Source: Streptomyces olivochromogenes (GTDB taxonomy: Bacteria; Actinomycetota; Actinomycetes; Streptomycetales; Streptomycetaceae). Taken from it: a stretch of 64,000 nucleotides of DNA. Positions 1 through 9,037 of the stretch are shown here, piece after piece (within the stretch, counting starts at the first letter, position 1; each line of letters starts with the position of its first letter). Position numbers and translations under genes: made by a program. The notes under the pieces are model-generated. The model saw nothing but the letters and a program-made list of their open reading frames with translations. It was not told the DNA's origin and made no database searches. The stretch spans positions 103,601 to 167,600 of the forward strand of contig NZ_KQ948472.1 in the NCBI RefSeq assembly GCF_001514115.1, read 5' to 3'.

Positions 1-14
1 TCATCGCCCGCAGC

Positions 15-353
15 ATGGAACCGGAACCCGGCGACGGCTCCGAACCCGAGCACGCGTCCCTCGACGCCCTGCTGGAGCGCATGACCGCGATACGCGAGCG
101 CCTCGCGACCCGTCTCCCCGGTATGCCTACCGACGAGGAACTGCGCAACCACCTCTTGACGCTGGACCCGGCCACGCTCCGCACGCTGCAGGAAAGCGGT
201 GCGTGGGACACGCTGATCGTCGGCGGCGAGGAAGCCGACATCGACCTCTTCTACCAATCGGACTCCCCCGTCTACGTCCCGCGCCCCGTCGACCCGCGGA
301 TCGGCCCGCCGGCCCTCGTCCCGCAGGATTCCGTGCCCTCCAACCCGGTCTGA
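15..353 (+). CDS. Hypothetical protein, possibly 5'-truncated by the window
   Basis: A 112-residue acidic protein with no signal peptide, membrane segment or motif that I recognise. It has a helix-rich N-terminal half (a leucine/arginine-patterned stretch around residues 15-35) and a C-terminal tail rich in proline and valine. The composition is plausible for a real Streptomyces gene. The open frame continues back to the left edge of the window, so the true start may lie outside it and the ATG used here is only the first one visible. The following 300 bases hold no gene. I assign no function. Confidence 0.5.
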   Translation: MEPEPGDGSEPEHASLDALLERMTAIRERLATRLPGMPTDEELRNHLLTLDPATLRTLQESGAWDTLIVGGEEADIDLFYQSDSPVYVPRPVDPRIGPPALVPQDSVPSNPV

Positions 354-487
354 GGCCGGGCGGGACATTCCGCGCCGAGGAGAACACGGCTCCGCTTCTT
401 CCCGGAGAAGAGGACAGTCGTGTTCTCCTCCAGCGTCTTTCAGGGGGCGTGCCGCGTTACGCGGTCGATGTGCCCACGGTTCTGTGG

Positions 488-511
488 CACCGGCACCGGC
501 ACCGGCACCGG
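488..511. repeat. Four tandem copies of CACCGG
   Basis: The hexamer CACCGG is repeated four times without error. It lies in an apparently non-coding stretch between the first small gene and the decayed phosphatase gene. It is probably a simple slippage repeat; no role is evident. Confidence 0.8.
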
Positions 512-669
512 CGGCGGCGACGGTTGGGGTGGGGGCGGCTACTGAAAAAGGGCGGCTACCAAGAAACAGGTCAGGCGTTCCCGGCCGGGCCGACCCTAGG
601 CACCCAGGGCACGACAGCCACTGGGCTACGTCCGCGGACGCACCACAACCGTCAGCCCTCGAGATGCTC

Positions 670-1689
670 CACGCCTCCCGGAGCCCGATCGCCCAGCACG
701 CCGTCGACGTGGCAGTCCGCCATCGGCTTGCGCGATCGGAGACATCGGGCGACTGGATCGAGCTCGTCGCGCTGCCCGAGAACCGCGTGCCATGGCCGTG
801 GGCAGTGTGGTGGGGGGCGGCCCGCGCGCCCGCGCCTGGATCGGCCGGCTGCGCGGCGCGGTCCGCAACCTCGCCTCGACCGGCCTGCCGCCCGACGAAC
901 TCCTGAGCCGTCTCGATCATCTCGCGACCCGGTGGGGCCACGGCCCTGACGCACGGCAGGGCTTTTTCAGGGGAGCGACCTGCCTCTATGCGATCTACGA
1001 CCCGGTCTCCCGGCACTGCGCGGTGTCGCGGGCCGGGCATCGGCCGCCCGCGGTGATCAGTCCCCATGGCCGGGTGGAATTCCCCGACGTGCCGCCGGGC
1101 CGCCCCTCGGCCTGGGCGGCGGCTCCTTCACCACAGCGGAGTGGGAGGTGCCCGAGGGCAGCCAACTGGTGCTCTACGGCCACGGCCTGATCCAGCGTCG
1201 AGGAAGGGGCACGGATGCCGGTTTCGCACTGCTGCGGAGGGTTCTGAGCCGAGCTGCCGCCCGGAAAGGCGTTGTGGGCCCGGAGGAGACCTGCGCGGCC
1301 GTGTTCGAGGCACTGCTCCCAGTCCGTCCCGGCGGAGCCGTCGCGCTGATGGTCGCCCGCACTCGCGGCATGCGACCTGATCAGGTCGCCGACTGGGATG
1401 TTTCCTCAGAGCCGGCGGCGGTGGCGGACCTGCGCGCTGCTGTTGCGCGCCGGCTTGCGCACTGGGGCCTGGACGACCTTGCCTTCACGACCGAGTTGAT
1501 CCTCAGCGAGCTGGTGAACAACGCCATTCGCTACACCACTGGTCCGATCCACCTTCGGCTGCTCTGTGACCACGCCCTCACGTGTGAAGTGTTCGACTCC
1601 AGCACCGCGATTCCCCATCCCCATCAGGCGTCCACCATGGACGAGGGCGATGCGCCCTTGCTGGACGGAGTATCCAAGGACTGCACGGT
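670..1689 (+). pseudogene. Decayed PP2C (SpoIIE-type) phosphatase with HATPase domain
   Basis: Three consecutive frames together give the C-terminal half of an RsbU-like protein. The first fragment (about 690-790) contains SGDWIELVALPENRV, matching the metal-site region GGDWFDVIPL of the intact gene at 4428. The second (about 792-1130) contains the LPPDELLSRLD and AGHRPPAV segments. The third (1148-1689) carries the C-terminal ATPase domain with ELILSELVNNAIRY, the N-box of an anti-sigma-type kinase. At least two frameshifts separate the pieces, and the PAS/GAF half is absent. The end is cut off: the last residues are encoded by sequence that is antisense to the HTH region of the neighbouring truncated PucR gene. 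This looks like the remnant of a second copy of the divergent phosphatase/PucR pair, fused at about 1681 by deletion. Confidence 0.8.
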
Positions 1690-2817
1690 GTTCTTGTGGA
1701 GAATCTGAGCGCTGGCGGTGGCGGTGTAACTGCAGCCGGTGCCGAGGAATAGCTGCACGGTCTCGCGAAGCCGTGCGCCGCTCTCGTCGTCGACGGCCAA
1801 GGGTCCCAGGATGCCCCACACCCAGGAGCGCATGTCGTCGATGTTCGTGGCCATCAAGGCGATGGGACCGACATGGGAGAAGTTCGTGAACTGCGGGACT
1901 GGACTGGCCGCTGCCGCAAGTTCCTGCGTGCGTACTGCCTGGCGGTGAGTGGAGCGGAATCCCTCGATGCCGTAGCCCACGCGTCCAGCGCACACGTGCA
2001 CGGAAGGATCGCAGCGCTCGACGACGTCCGACACCTGTTGCCAGGAGACGTCGCCGTGCGAGCCGAGCGGCAGCCAGGCCCAGGACACAACGGCGTCGCG
2101 GGGGACGAAAAGCGGCCTGGCGGGGCAGTCCAGCTTCTGGGCGACCTCGTTGGTGATCCGGTGGAGTCGGGCCAGTCCCTCACCCCCGCCCGTCAGTGTG
2201 GGCAGCCAGGCCACCAGTCCGAGGTGGTGCTGTCGGAGCCGGTAACCAAGGGCTGGTTCGGCCCAGTTGAGGTCGACGTCCTTCTCGGTGAGGATGTCCC
2301 GCACACGCGCGGCGCGCGCGGCGGTCTGGCTGAGCAGCCAGTGATCGCGTTCCTGTTGGTAGACCGCGATGACATGCTCGGTCACCCGGTCGTTGAAACA
2401 GAAGGCCACCTGCAGCATGCGGCGGGTGGTCGCGGTGGCGAGATCCACGTCTGCGCCCTGCCGGTTGAGTTCGTCCAGACACCATTGCAGAAAACGCCAG
2501 TGGCCGAGCCTGTGGGCCCTGATCAGCGTGCTGATGGGGATTTCCCTCTGAGCCAGCCTCCTGGCGTACTCAAGAGCAGCCGCGGGCCCTTCGATCTTGT
2601 CCAGAGGAATGTCGTTCTCGAAAACGTGCAGCAACGTGGCGGAATTTTCCGCGATGGTCGCCTGCATGATTTTAATGAAGGTCGCGTCGCCCCTGAGCTC
2701 CGGAATCTCGGCAAGTACATACTCTTCTGTGTCGCGGCTGAGTTCCGGGAGGTGTGACCCTACGTTCTCCGCGACCACGGACAGTTGTTTCGCAGCCTCT
2801 GGATGCTCCGCAGCCAT
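1624..2817 (-). CDS. PucR-type regulator copy A, C-terminal HTH lost
   Basis: A 397-residue paralogue of the intact regulator at 2913-4175. Residues 1-375 align throughout, but the protein leaves the family immediately after ILHKNTVQ, the start of the PucR-type helix-turn-helix. It ends in an unrelated 18-residue tail read from antisense of the decayed phosphatase gene. The DNA-binding domain is therefore missing, and the product is probably non-functional or at best a dominant partner for copy B. Residues from the mid-protein RVTEHVIAVYQQ segment to the TQELAAAA segment are identical to copy B, while the flanks have clearly diverged. The start ATG and about 56 bp upstream are also shared with copy B. 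It could equally be annotated as a pseudogene. Confidence 0.7.
   Translation of the reverse strand: MAAEHPEAAKQLSVVAENVGSHLPELSRDTEEYVLAEIPELRGDATFIKIMQATIAENSATLLHVFENDIPLDKIEGPAAALEYARRLAQREIPISTLIRAHRLGHWRFLQWCLDELNRQGADVDLATATTRRMLQVAFCFNDRVTEHVIAVYQQERDHWLLSQTAARAARVRDILTEKDVDLNWAEPALGYRLRQHHLGLVAWLPTLTGGGEGLARLHRITNEVAQKLDCPARPLFVPRDAVVSWAWLPLGSHGDVSWQQVSDVVERCDPSVHVCAGRVGYGIEGFRSTHRQAVRTQELAAAASPVPQFTNFSHVGPIALMATNIDDMRSWVWGILGPLAVDDESGARLRETVQLFLGTGCSYTATASAQILHKNTVQSLDTPSSKGASPSSMVDA
1906..2385. repeat. Near-identical 480-bp tract shared with 3264-3743
   Basis: This tract and 3264-3743 (constant offset 1,358 bp) differ at only about three positions by my count. The same two genes outside the tract differ at many positions, with protein identity falling to roughly 80 percent. 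The abrupt edges at both ends suggest recent gene conversion between the tandem PucR paralogues. Confidence 0.85.
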
Positions 2818-2822
2818 ACCTC

Positions 2823-2878
2823 GATGCTACAGGGACGTCCGTTTCCCGCTTCTTCGGGACGCGACAGGCCGCACTCCG
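2823..2878. repeat. Duplicated upstream element of PucR copy A
   Basis: About 56 bp immediately upstream of copy A are nearly identical to 4181-4236 upstream of copy B. They share the core ATGCTACAGGG and the block TTCTTCGGGA, followed by GCGACAGGCCGCACTCCG. Conservation of non-coding sequence suggests that the duplication carried the promoter or operator, possibly an autoregulatory site. Confidence 0.7.
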
Positions 2879-2912
2879 GCAGCGCATGCGCACGGTCGGC
2901 CTGCTGCCCGCC

Positions 2913-4175
2913 TCAGGCGGGGCTGGTGCGAAGGAGCGTCGAGCCGAGGTACTGAACGGCGCGCAGCGCAATTTCCAGATCAGTGTGCCCTTTCTGGACA
3001 GGGTGCCCCATGATTTCCTCGGCTTTCCGGATGCGGTACTGCACGGTGTTTTTGTGGAGAATCTGAGCGCTGGCGGTGGCGGTGTAACTGCAGCTGGTGT
3101 CCAGGAATATCTGTGCCGTCTCCCGAAGACGTGCGCTGTTCTCGTCGTCGACGGCCAAAGGCCCCAGGACGCTCCACACCCACGCGCGCATGTCGTCCAT
3201 GTTCGTGGCCATCAAGGCGATGGGAGCGACAGCGGAGAAGTCGGTGAACTGGGGGGCCGGCTTGGCCGCTGCCGCAAGTTCCTGCGTGCGTACTGCCTGG
3301 CGGTGGGTGGAGCGGAATCCCTCGATGCCGTAGCCCACGCGTCCAGCGCACACGTGCACGGAAGGATCGCAGCGCTCGACGACGTCCGACACCTGTTGCC
3401 AGGAGACGTCGCCGTGCGAGCCGAGCGGCAGCCAGGCCCAGGACACAACGGCGTCGCGGGGGACGAAAAGCGGCCTGGCGGGGCAGTCCAGCTTCTGGGC
3501 GACCTCGTTGGTGATCCGGTGGAGTCGGGCCAGTCCCTCGCCCCCGCCCGTCAGTGTGGGCAGCCAGGCCACCAGTCCGAGGTGGTGCTGTCGGAGCCGG
3601 TAACCAAGGGCTGGTTCGGCCCAGTTGAGGTCGACGTCCTTCTCGGTGAGGATGTCCCGCACGCGCGCGGCGCGCGCGGCGGTCTGGCTGAGCAGCCAGT
3701 GATCGCGTTCCTGTTGGTAGACCGCGATGACATGCTCGGTCACGCGGTCGATGTAACCGAAACTGACCCGCAGCATGCGCCGGTTGGTCGCGATGGCGAG
3801 ATCCTCGCCGGCGTCCTGCCGGTTGAGTTCGTCCAGACACCATTGCAGAAAACGCCAGTGGCCGATTCTGTAGGCGCGCACCATCGCGCTGAGGGAGATA
3901 CCTCTCTGAGCAAGCCTCCTGGCGTACTCAAGAGCGGCCGCAGGCCCCTCGATCTTGTCCAGAGATATGTCGTTCTCGAAAATGTGCAGCAACGTGGCGA
4001 CATTTTCCGCGATGCTCGCCCGCAGGATTTTAATGACGGTTTCGTCGCCCCTGAGTTCCGGGATCTCGGCAATGACATAGTCCCCTATGTCGCGGCTGAC
4101 CTCCGGGAGGTGTGACCCTACGTTCGCCGCGACCACGGACAGTTGTTTTGCGGCCTCTGGATTCTCCGCAGCCAT
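2913..4175 (-). CDS. PucR-family transcriptional regulator (copy B, intact)
   Basis: A 420-residue regulator. The N-terminal 150 residues are helical, like the sensor regions of streptomycete PucR/CdaR-type proteins. A GGDEF-like middle domain follows, and a C-terminal HTH_30 domain covers about residues 365-415 with HKNTVQYRIRKAEEIMG, the hallmark of PucR-type DNA-binding domains. It is transcribed divergently from the RsbU-type phosphatase gene at 4428, which suggests a functional link with that signalling protein. The first ATG is used because it is the same position conserved in copy A. The effector is unknown. The family as a whole controls catabolic, morphological and antibiotic genes, but no target can be named here. 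Confidence 0.85.
   Translation of the reverse strand: MAAENPEAAKQLSVVAANVGSHLPEVSRDIGDYVIAEIPELRGDETVIKILRASIAENVATLLHIFENDISLDKIEGPAAALEYARRLAQRGISLSAMVRAYRIGHWRFLQWCLDELNRQDAGEDLAIATNRRMLRVSFGYIDRVTEHVIAVYQQERDHWLLSQTAARAARVRDILTEKDVDLNWAEPALGYRLRQHHLGLVAWLPTLTGGGEGLARLHRITNEVAQKLDCPARPLFVPRDAVVSWAWLPLGSHGDVSWQQVSDVVERCDPSVHVCAGRVGYGIEGFRSTHRQAVRTQELAAAAKPAPQFTDFSAVAPIALMATNMDDMRAWVWSVLGPLAVDDENSARLRETAQIFLDTSCSYTATASAQILHKNTVQYRIRKAEEIMGHPVQKGHTDLEIALRAVQYLGSTLLRTSPA
3264..3743. repeat. Near-identical 480-bp tract shared with 1906-2385
   Basis: Partner of the conversion tract described at 1906-2385. It lies wholly inside the coding sequence of the intact PucR gene and covers its middle third. 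Confidence 0.85.
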
Positions 4176-4427
4176 ACCGCAATGCTACAGGGCCGTCCGT
4201 GATCCGCTTCTTCGGGAAGCGACAGGCCGCACTCCGCAAACCTGCGCGAATACCGCCGACGGATTAGTTCATTGGCACCAACTCCCACCCGAAGGTCGTA
4301 CTAAGCGCCCAGTGGTTGCCGTGCGGTTCACGCCTAGCCTCTGGTTACTGGCGACACCCTCCGGAGCGCGATCCGGGGGATCGACTCGCCTTCAAGCCGT
4401 TCTTCGGAAGCAACCTAGGGGCGATCG
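4176..4427. promoter_or_regulatory. Divergent intergenic region between pucR-like and rsbU-like genes
   Basis: This 252-bp gap must carry the promoters of both divergent genes. Its left part (4181-4236) is the element duplicated upstream of PucR copy A. I could not assign reliable -35/-10 boxes. A weak GGGGCGA ribosome-binding site lies just before the ATG at 4428. Confidence 0.45.
4181..4236. repeat. Duplicated upstream element of PucR copy B
   Basis: Partner of 2823-2878. Both copies lie within a few bases of the start codon of their PucR gene, so the element travels with the gene and is a candidate operator or promoter. Confidence 0.7.
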
Positions 4428-6881
4428 ATGTCGACCAATATTGTCCGATACGGCCTCACGGAGGCACTGGGTACTCGAGAGGTGCCGGACGCTGCGATTG
4501 CGATGATCGACGGCGAGGGAACGGTGGTCGGTTGGACGAACACCGCGCAACGGCTTGTCGGTTACGCGGCCAAAGACGTGGTGGGCCGGCCCGCCTGGTT
4601 CGTGCTGCCGTTCCTCCAGGACGCACTGCACGTATGGGCCGCCTGCGAGCAGCGCCGCGCCCGGGGCGGCTGGTCCGGCACAGCGACGATCCATCACCGC
4701 GAAGGCCACACCCTCCATGTGAGCCTGCGTGTCTCGCTGTTGTGGGGGCGCGACGGATCAGTCCACTGGCTCGTCTCCGGCACCGATATCGCCGCACTCT
4801 CCGCGGTGGAGGCCGCCGGGTCGGTGCGGGAGTCGCTTCTCACGCGCACACCGATCGGCATCGTGGTGCGCGACGTGGAACTGCGCTGCACCTGGGTCAA
4901 CGACGTCATCGAACTCCAGGACGGCATCCCTCGTGCCCAGCGGCTCGGACGGCGCCTCCCGGACTCGCTGCCCGGCCTCGAATCCGAGGCGCTCGAAGCG
5001 GTGATGCGCCAGGTGCTGAGCAGTGGCATGGCCGCGGTCCATGAATACCGGGCGTGGCCGCCGTCGGATCGGCGCAGAGAGCACGCCTTTGCGGCCTCCT
5101 TCTTCTGCCTGAGCGACGCCGATGGCCGGCCACTGGGGGTGTGCTCCATGAGCGTGGATGTCACCGGCAACCAGCGGGCCCGCGAGCGCCTCGCCATCCT
5201 CAGCGAGGCCGGCACCCGGATCGGCAGCACCCTGGACGTGATGCAGACCAGTCAGGAACTGGCCGACCTCGCCGTGCCCCTCCTGGCTGACTACGCCGCC
5301 GTCGACCTGGCCGAGTCCGTCCCGCTCGGCGACGAACCCGCCTCCCGCACCAGCACGTCGGGGCAGCGCGGTCCGGCCTTTCGCCGTGCCGGCCTCGCCT
5401 CGATCCACCCGGGGACTCCCGAGTCGCCTTGGACACGCGGCGAGTCCATCTGCGTCCCCCCGACCTCACCCTGGATCAGGGTGCTCTCCTCCGGAGGCTC
5501 TCACCTGCAACCCACCCTGGACGCCTCTCCCGGCACATGGGTGGACCATGACCCCGCGCGGGCGCAGGCCATTCGTGAAAACGGGATGCACTCCATGATG
5601 CTTGTCCCCATCCGCGCGCGGCACGCCGTGCTGGGTGTGGCCTTGTTCATCCGTACCGAGGAACCGATGCCGTTCCAGGAGGACGACCTGCTCCTCGCCG
5701 AGGAACTGGTCACCAGGGCCGCACTGTCCCTGGACAACGCTCGCCAGTACACCCGCGAGCACACAGCGGCCCTGGCCCTTCAACGCAAGCTGCTTCCGCA
5801 CGGAGTGAGGGACAGCGCGGCGATCCAGGCGGCCTCGCGGTACCTGCCGGCCGACGTGGAGACCGGCGTCGGAGGCGACTGGTTCGATGTGATCCCGTTG
5901 TCCGGCGCCCGGGTGGCGCTTGTCGTCGGGGATGTCGTCGGGCACGGCATCAACGCCGCGGCGACCATGGGAAGGCTCCGAACGGCTGTGCGCACGCTGG
6001 CGGACATGGATTTGCCCCCCGACGAACTGCTGTCCCACCTCGACGACACGGTCCGGTGCCAGTCGGACGAAGACGACGACGCCGGCGACGGCGGCCTGAT
6101 GGTCACCGGCGCCACCTGTCTCTACATCGTCTACGACCCGGTCACCCGGCGGTGCACGATGGCACGGGCCGGGCATCCCCCGCCCGCTGTCGTCGACCCG
6201 CAGGGAAAGGTCACGTTCCCCGACCTCCCCACCGGAGCCCCACTCGGTGTCGGCTCGGTTCCCTTCGAGGCCGTGGAGATGGACGTGCCCGAGGGGACCT
6301 TGCTCGCCCTCTACACCGACGGCCTGGTCGAGACCCGCGATCGCGACATCGACGTCGGCATGCGGCAACTGGGCGCCACCCTGGCAGCCCAGCCCCGTCG
6401 GCCCCTGGACGACCTCTGCTCCTCGGTGATCGAGGCGCTGCCGACGCAGTCACCATCCGACGACGTCACCCTGCTCCTGGCCCGGACCCGTGCTCTGAAT
6501 CCGTGCCAGACCGCGTCCTGGGACCTGCCCCGGGACCCGGCCGTCGTCAGCAGTGCCCGCAGCCTGGTGGCCCGGCAGCTGACCCGGTGGGGGCTGGAGA
6601 GCCTGATCGCCGACACGGAGCTGATCGCCAGCGAGCTGGTCACCAACGCGATCCGTCACGGTGCCGGGCCCATAGCCCTGCGCCTGATCAAACACCGGCT
6701 GCTGACCTGCGAAGTATCCGACGCCGGCAGGTCCTTCCCGCGTCTTCGTCACACACGTACCACCGACGAGTTCGGCCGCGGCATCCTCCTCGTCTCCCAG
6801 CTGTCGCGTACGTGGGGCTGCCGCTGGATACCGGGCGGCAAGGTCGTGTGGGCTGAACAAGATCTGCCCAAGCACGCTTGA
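4428..6881 (+). CDS. PAS-PAS-GAF-PP2C-HATPase signalling protein (RsbU type)
   Basis: An 817-residue cytosolic sensor phosphatase. Domains in order: PAS (about 15-125), second PAS (135-250), GAF (262-440), PP2C/SpoIIE phosphatase (460-675) with GGDWFDVI near 480 and VGDVVGHG near 500 as metal-binding acidic motifs, then a C-terminal HATPase (690-812) with ELIASELVTNAIRHG near 731. In this family the phosphatase acts on phosphorylated anti-anti-sigma factors and the HATPase resembles anti-sigma kinases such as RsbW, so one protein may both phosphorylate and dephosphorylate a STAS-domain partner. No sigma factor or STAS gene is adjacent, as is usual for the many orphan copies in Streptomyces. 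The PAS and GAF domains suggest sensing of a small ligand or redox state. It diverges from the intact PucR gene. Confidence 0.9.
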   Translation: MSTNIVRYGLTEALGTREVPDAAIAMIDGEGTVVGWTNTAQRLVGYAAKDVVGRPAWFVLPFLQDALHVWAACEQRRARGGWSGTATIHHREGHTLHVSLRVSLLWGRDGSVHWLVSGTDIAALSAVEAAGSVRESLLTRTPIGIVVRDVELRCTWVNDVIELQDGIPRAQRLGRRLPDSLPGLESEALEAVMRQVLSSGMAAVHEYRAWPPSDRRREHAFAASFFCLSDADGRPLGVCSMSVDVTGNQRARERLAILSEAGTRIGSTLDVMQTSQELADLAVPLLADYAAVDLAESVPLGDEPASRTSTSGQRGPAFRRAGLASIHPGTPESPWTRGESICVPPTSPWIRVLSSGGSHLQPTLDASPGTWVDHDPARAQAIRENGMHSMMLVPIRARHAVLGVALFIRTEEPMPFQEDDLLLAEELVTRAALSLDNARQYTREHTAALALQRKLLPHGVRDSAAIQAASRYLPADVETGVGGDWFDVIPLSGARVALVVGDVVGHGINAAATMGRLRTAVRTLADMDLPPDELLSHLDDTVRCQSDEDDDAGDGGLMVTGATCLYIVYDPVTRRCTMARAGHPPPAVVDPQGKVTFPDLPTGAPLGVGSVPFEAVEMDVPEGTLLALYTDGLVETRDRDIDVGMRQLGATLAAQPRRPLDDLCSSVIEALPTQSPSDDVTLLLARTRALNPCQTASWDLPRDPAVVSSARSLVARQLTRWGLESLIADTELIASELVTNAIRHGAGPIALRLIKHRLLTCEVSDAGRSFPRLRHTRTTDEFGRGILLVSQLSRTWGCRWIPGGKVVWAEQDLPKHA

Positions 6882-7141
6882 AGGGATCTGGCAGCCAGGA
6901 CGGCGCCGCAGCTCTCCTCCCGAGCCGCGCCGCAAGGCTGACGCACGGCCCGTCGGGCGAATTGGTGCAGAACAACCAAATTGAGCGTAAATATGGTGTT
7001 CTGCGCCCAGTGGCGGTGCCTCTGCTCCCTCCTAGCGTCGTTCCTACCGACGCCATTGGATCCCCGATCGGGGCGATCGGAGCGATCGGAGCAGGAAGTG
7101 ACACATCCAGGTCCCATCCACCATTTTCGAAGGAGCCCCCC

Positions 7142-7987
7142 ATGCGCATCGGAAACCTCTCAGGCCGACTCACCGTCTTCACCGAACACGGTGCGGTGGA
7201 TGTCGAGAAGGCCAGCGGCGGCCGGTTCGGCCCCGACCCGCAGGCGGCCTACCACGCCTGGGCGGACTTCCTGGGCTGGGCCAAGGACGCCGACCTGAGC
7301 AACGCGTCCGCGTTCGACACCGCAGACCTCGGCTCGCCCACCCCGACGCCGACCCAACTGTTCGCCATGGGACTGAACTACCGCGAGCACGCCGCCGAGT
7401 CCAACTTGGCGGCCCCGGACAAGTTCCCACCGGTGTTCACCAAGTTCCGCACCGCGATCAGCGGGCCGGTCGGCACGGTGACGCTGCCCGAGGGCGGGCA
7501 CACCGACTGGGAGGTGGAGCTGGTCGTGGTGATCGGCCGGCGCGCCGAGCGGGTGTCCGCCGCCGACGCCTGGTCCTACGTGGCCGGGTTGACCGTGGGC
7601 CAGGACATCTCCGAGCGGATCCTGCAGACCGAGGGCCCCGCGCCGCAGTTCAGTATGGGCAAGTCGTTCCCCGGGTTCGCCCCGATGGGGCCGTGGGTGG
7701 TCACCGTGGACGAGTTCGACAACCCGGACGACCTCGAACTCGGCTGCGCCATCGACGGCGAGTCCATGCAGCACTCCCGCACCAGCAACCTGATCTTCCC
7801 GGTGCCCCAGCTGATCGAGGGCCTGTCGGCCACTCTGCCGCTGCTGCCCGGTGACGTGATCTTCACCGGCACCCCGGCAGGCGTCGGCATCGGCCGCAAC
7901 CCGCAGCGGTGGCTGCAGCCGGGCGAGGAACTGGTCAGCTACATCACCGGCATCGGCGAGCTTCGCCAGCGGTTTGCGCGTGCCTGA
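7142..7987 (+). CDS. Fumarylacetoacetate hydrolase-family protein
   Basis: A 281-residue FAH-superfamily enzyme. These proteins hydrolyse or decarboxylate beta-diketo or 2-oxo-acid intermediates in aromatic and sugar catabolism using one divalent metal. The C-terminal domain shows the family layout: MGLNYREHAAE, DWEVELVVVIG with the E-x-E metal ligands, VGQDISER with the metal-binding Asp, and the terminal GDVIFTGTPAGVG loop. The start at 7142 is preferred over longer in-frame options because AAGGAG lies 8 bases before it and the sequence upstream does not look like protein. The neighbouring enoyl-CoA hydratase, oxidoreductase and acyl-CoA dehydrogenase point to degradation of an organic acid, but the substrate cannot be named. 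Confidence 0.88.
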   Translation: MRIGNLSGRLTVFTEHGAVDVEKASGGRFGPDPQAAYHAWADFLGWAKDADLSNASAFDTADLGSPTPTPTQLFAMGLNYREHAAESNLAAPDKFPPVFTKFRTAISGPVGTVTLPEGGHTDWEVELVVVIGRRAERVSAADAWSYVAGLTVGQDISERILQTEGPAPQFSMGKSFPGFAPMGPWVVTVDEFDNPDDLELGCAIDGESMQHSRTSNLIFPVPQLIEGLSATLPLLPGDVIFTGTPAGVGIGRNPQRWLQPGEELVSYITGIGELRQRFARA

Positions 7988-8099
7988 TCGGGGAGTGGCG
8001 AACTGACACCGGCCGGGCTCGATCCCGACCCCTTGCGCCCTGTCCCGCGTAAGGACACGAGCAGAAGAACATGCATCACACCGAAATGGGGCCTCACCC

Positions 8100-8972
8100 A
8101 TGCGATATCTCGACTACAAGTGTTTCCGGATCGGGTTTGATTCCGGAGTCGCATTCGTCACCATCGATCACCCGCCGATAAATCTTCTCGATGAAGCTCT
8201 GTCGCAGGAATTCGACAAACTCGGCAGGGAACTCGAGGACGATGAGAGCGTCCGAGTCGTCGTCTTGCAGAGCGCGCTCCCCGATTTCTTCGTGGCCCAC
8301 TCCGGTCTGGGCCGGGTCGGAAGTGGCTCCAAAAAGGTGTCCCATACGCGCAGTTTTCGTCTTACGCAGACGATCGGAGAGCGGTTCAGGAACATGCCCA
8401 AGGTGAGCATTGCCAAAATCGAGGGTCGGGCCCGGGGTGGAGGCAGTGAGATCGCGCTGGCCATGGACATGCGTTTCGCAGCCATCGGCAAAGCAATCTT
8501 CGGCCAACCGGAAGTGGCGATCGGTCTTGTTCCGGGAGGCGGCGCTACGCAAAGACTGCCACGGCTCATGGGGCGGGGACGCGCCCTGGAGGTACTCCTG
8601 GGTTGCGACGACATACCAGCAGAACTGGCAGAACGTTACGGTTATATCAACCGAGCGTTGCCGGCGGACGAGCTGACGCCTTTTGTCGAAAAACTGGCTC
8701 ATCGGATCGCTTCATTTCCTGCGCATGCCATCGCCCACGCCAAGGAGTCCGTGGACACCGGCGCATTCAATTCCATTCCGGAGGGACTCTTGGTGGAAGC
8801 TCATGAGTCCGATTTGAGTGTCGCCAGCGAGGTGACGCAAGCGCGCATGGAGGAAGCATTGAAGGCCGGTGCCGAAACATATGAAGGCGAGTTGGAGATG
8901 GCCTATTTGTCGAAACTCTCGACTCAGAGGCCGGTCAACAACCCGACTCCTCGCAAACGTCCGCCCGAGTAA
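8100..8972 (+). CDS. Enoyl-CoA hydratase/isomerase (crotonase) family protein
   Basis: A 290-residue crotonase-fold protein. The oxyanion-hole segments are visible: one near SALPDFFVAHSGL, the other in IEGRARGGGSEIALAMD. The Glu of GGGSEIAL and the QPEVAIGLVPGGG segment occupy the usual catalytic positions. The family adds water to, or isomerises, enoyl-CoA thioesters in fatty- or aromatic-acid degradation. The gene is noticeably less GC-rich than its neighbours, with A/T-ending codons such as ATA and AAT near its start, which hints at a separate origin. It lies 112 bases after the FAH-family gene on the same strand and may be co-transcribed with it. Specificity cannot be told from sequence. 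Confidence 0.87.
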   Translation: MRYLDYKCFRIGFDSGVAFVTIDHPPINLLDEALSQEFDKLGRELEDDESVRVVVLQSALPDFFVAHSGLGRVGSGSKKVSHTRSFRLTQTIGERFRNMPKVSIAKIEGRARGGGSEIALAMDMRFAAIGKAIFGQPEVAIGLVPGGGATQRLPRLMGRGRALEVLLGCDDIPAELAERYGYINRALPADELTPFVEKLAHRIASFPAHAIAHAKESVDTGAFNSIPEGLLVEAHESDLSVASEVTQARMEEALKAGAETYEGELEMAYLSKLSTQRPVNNPTPRKRPPE

Positions 8973-9037
8973 CACGCGAATCTCGTCCTTGCCCACCCGG
9001 ACACCTCAACGCTCTGACGAACCTCGGAGGTCATCGC

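Noticed and set aside
487..512. CRISPR-like or regulatory role for the CACCGG repeat
   Set aside because: Only four contiguous hexamers with no spacers; simple slippage is sufficient.
2754..4115. Plus-strand open frames across the PucR genes
   Set aside because: Antisense shadows of the two PucR genes. Their repeated sequence simply reflects the gene duplication.
7060..7095. Short repeats of GATCGGAGC before the FAH-family gene as an operator
   Set aside because: The copies are short and irregular and could be chance in GC-rich DNA. No palindrome with operator-like spacing was convincing.
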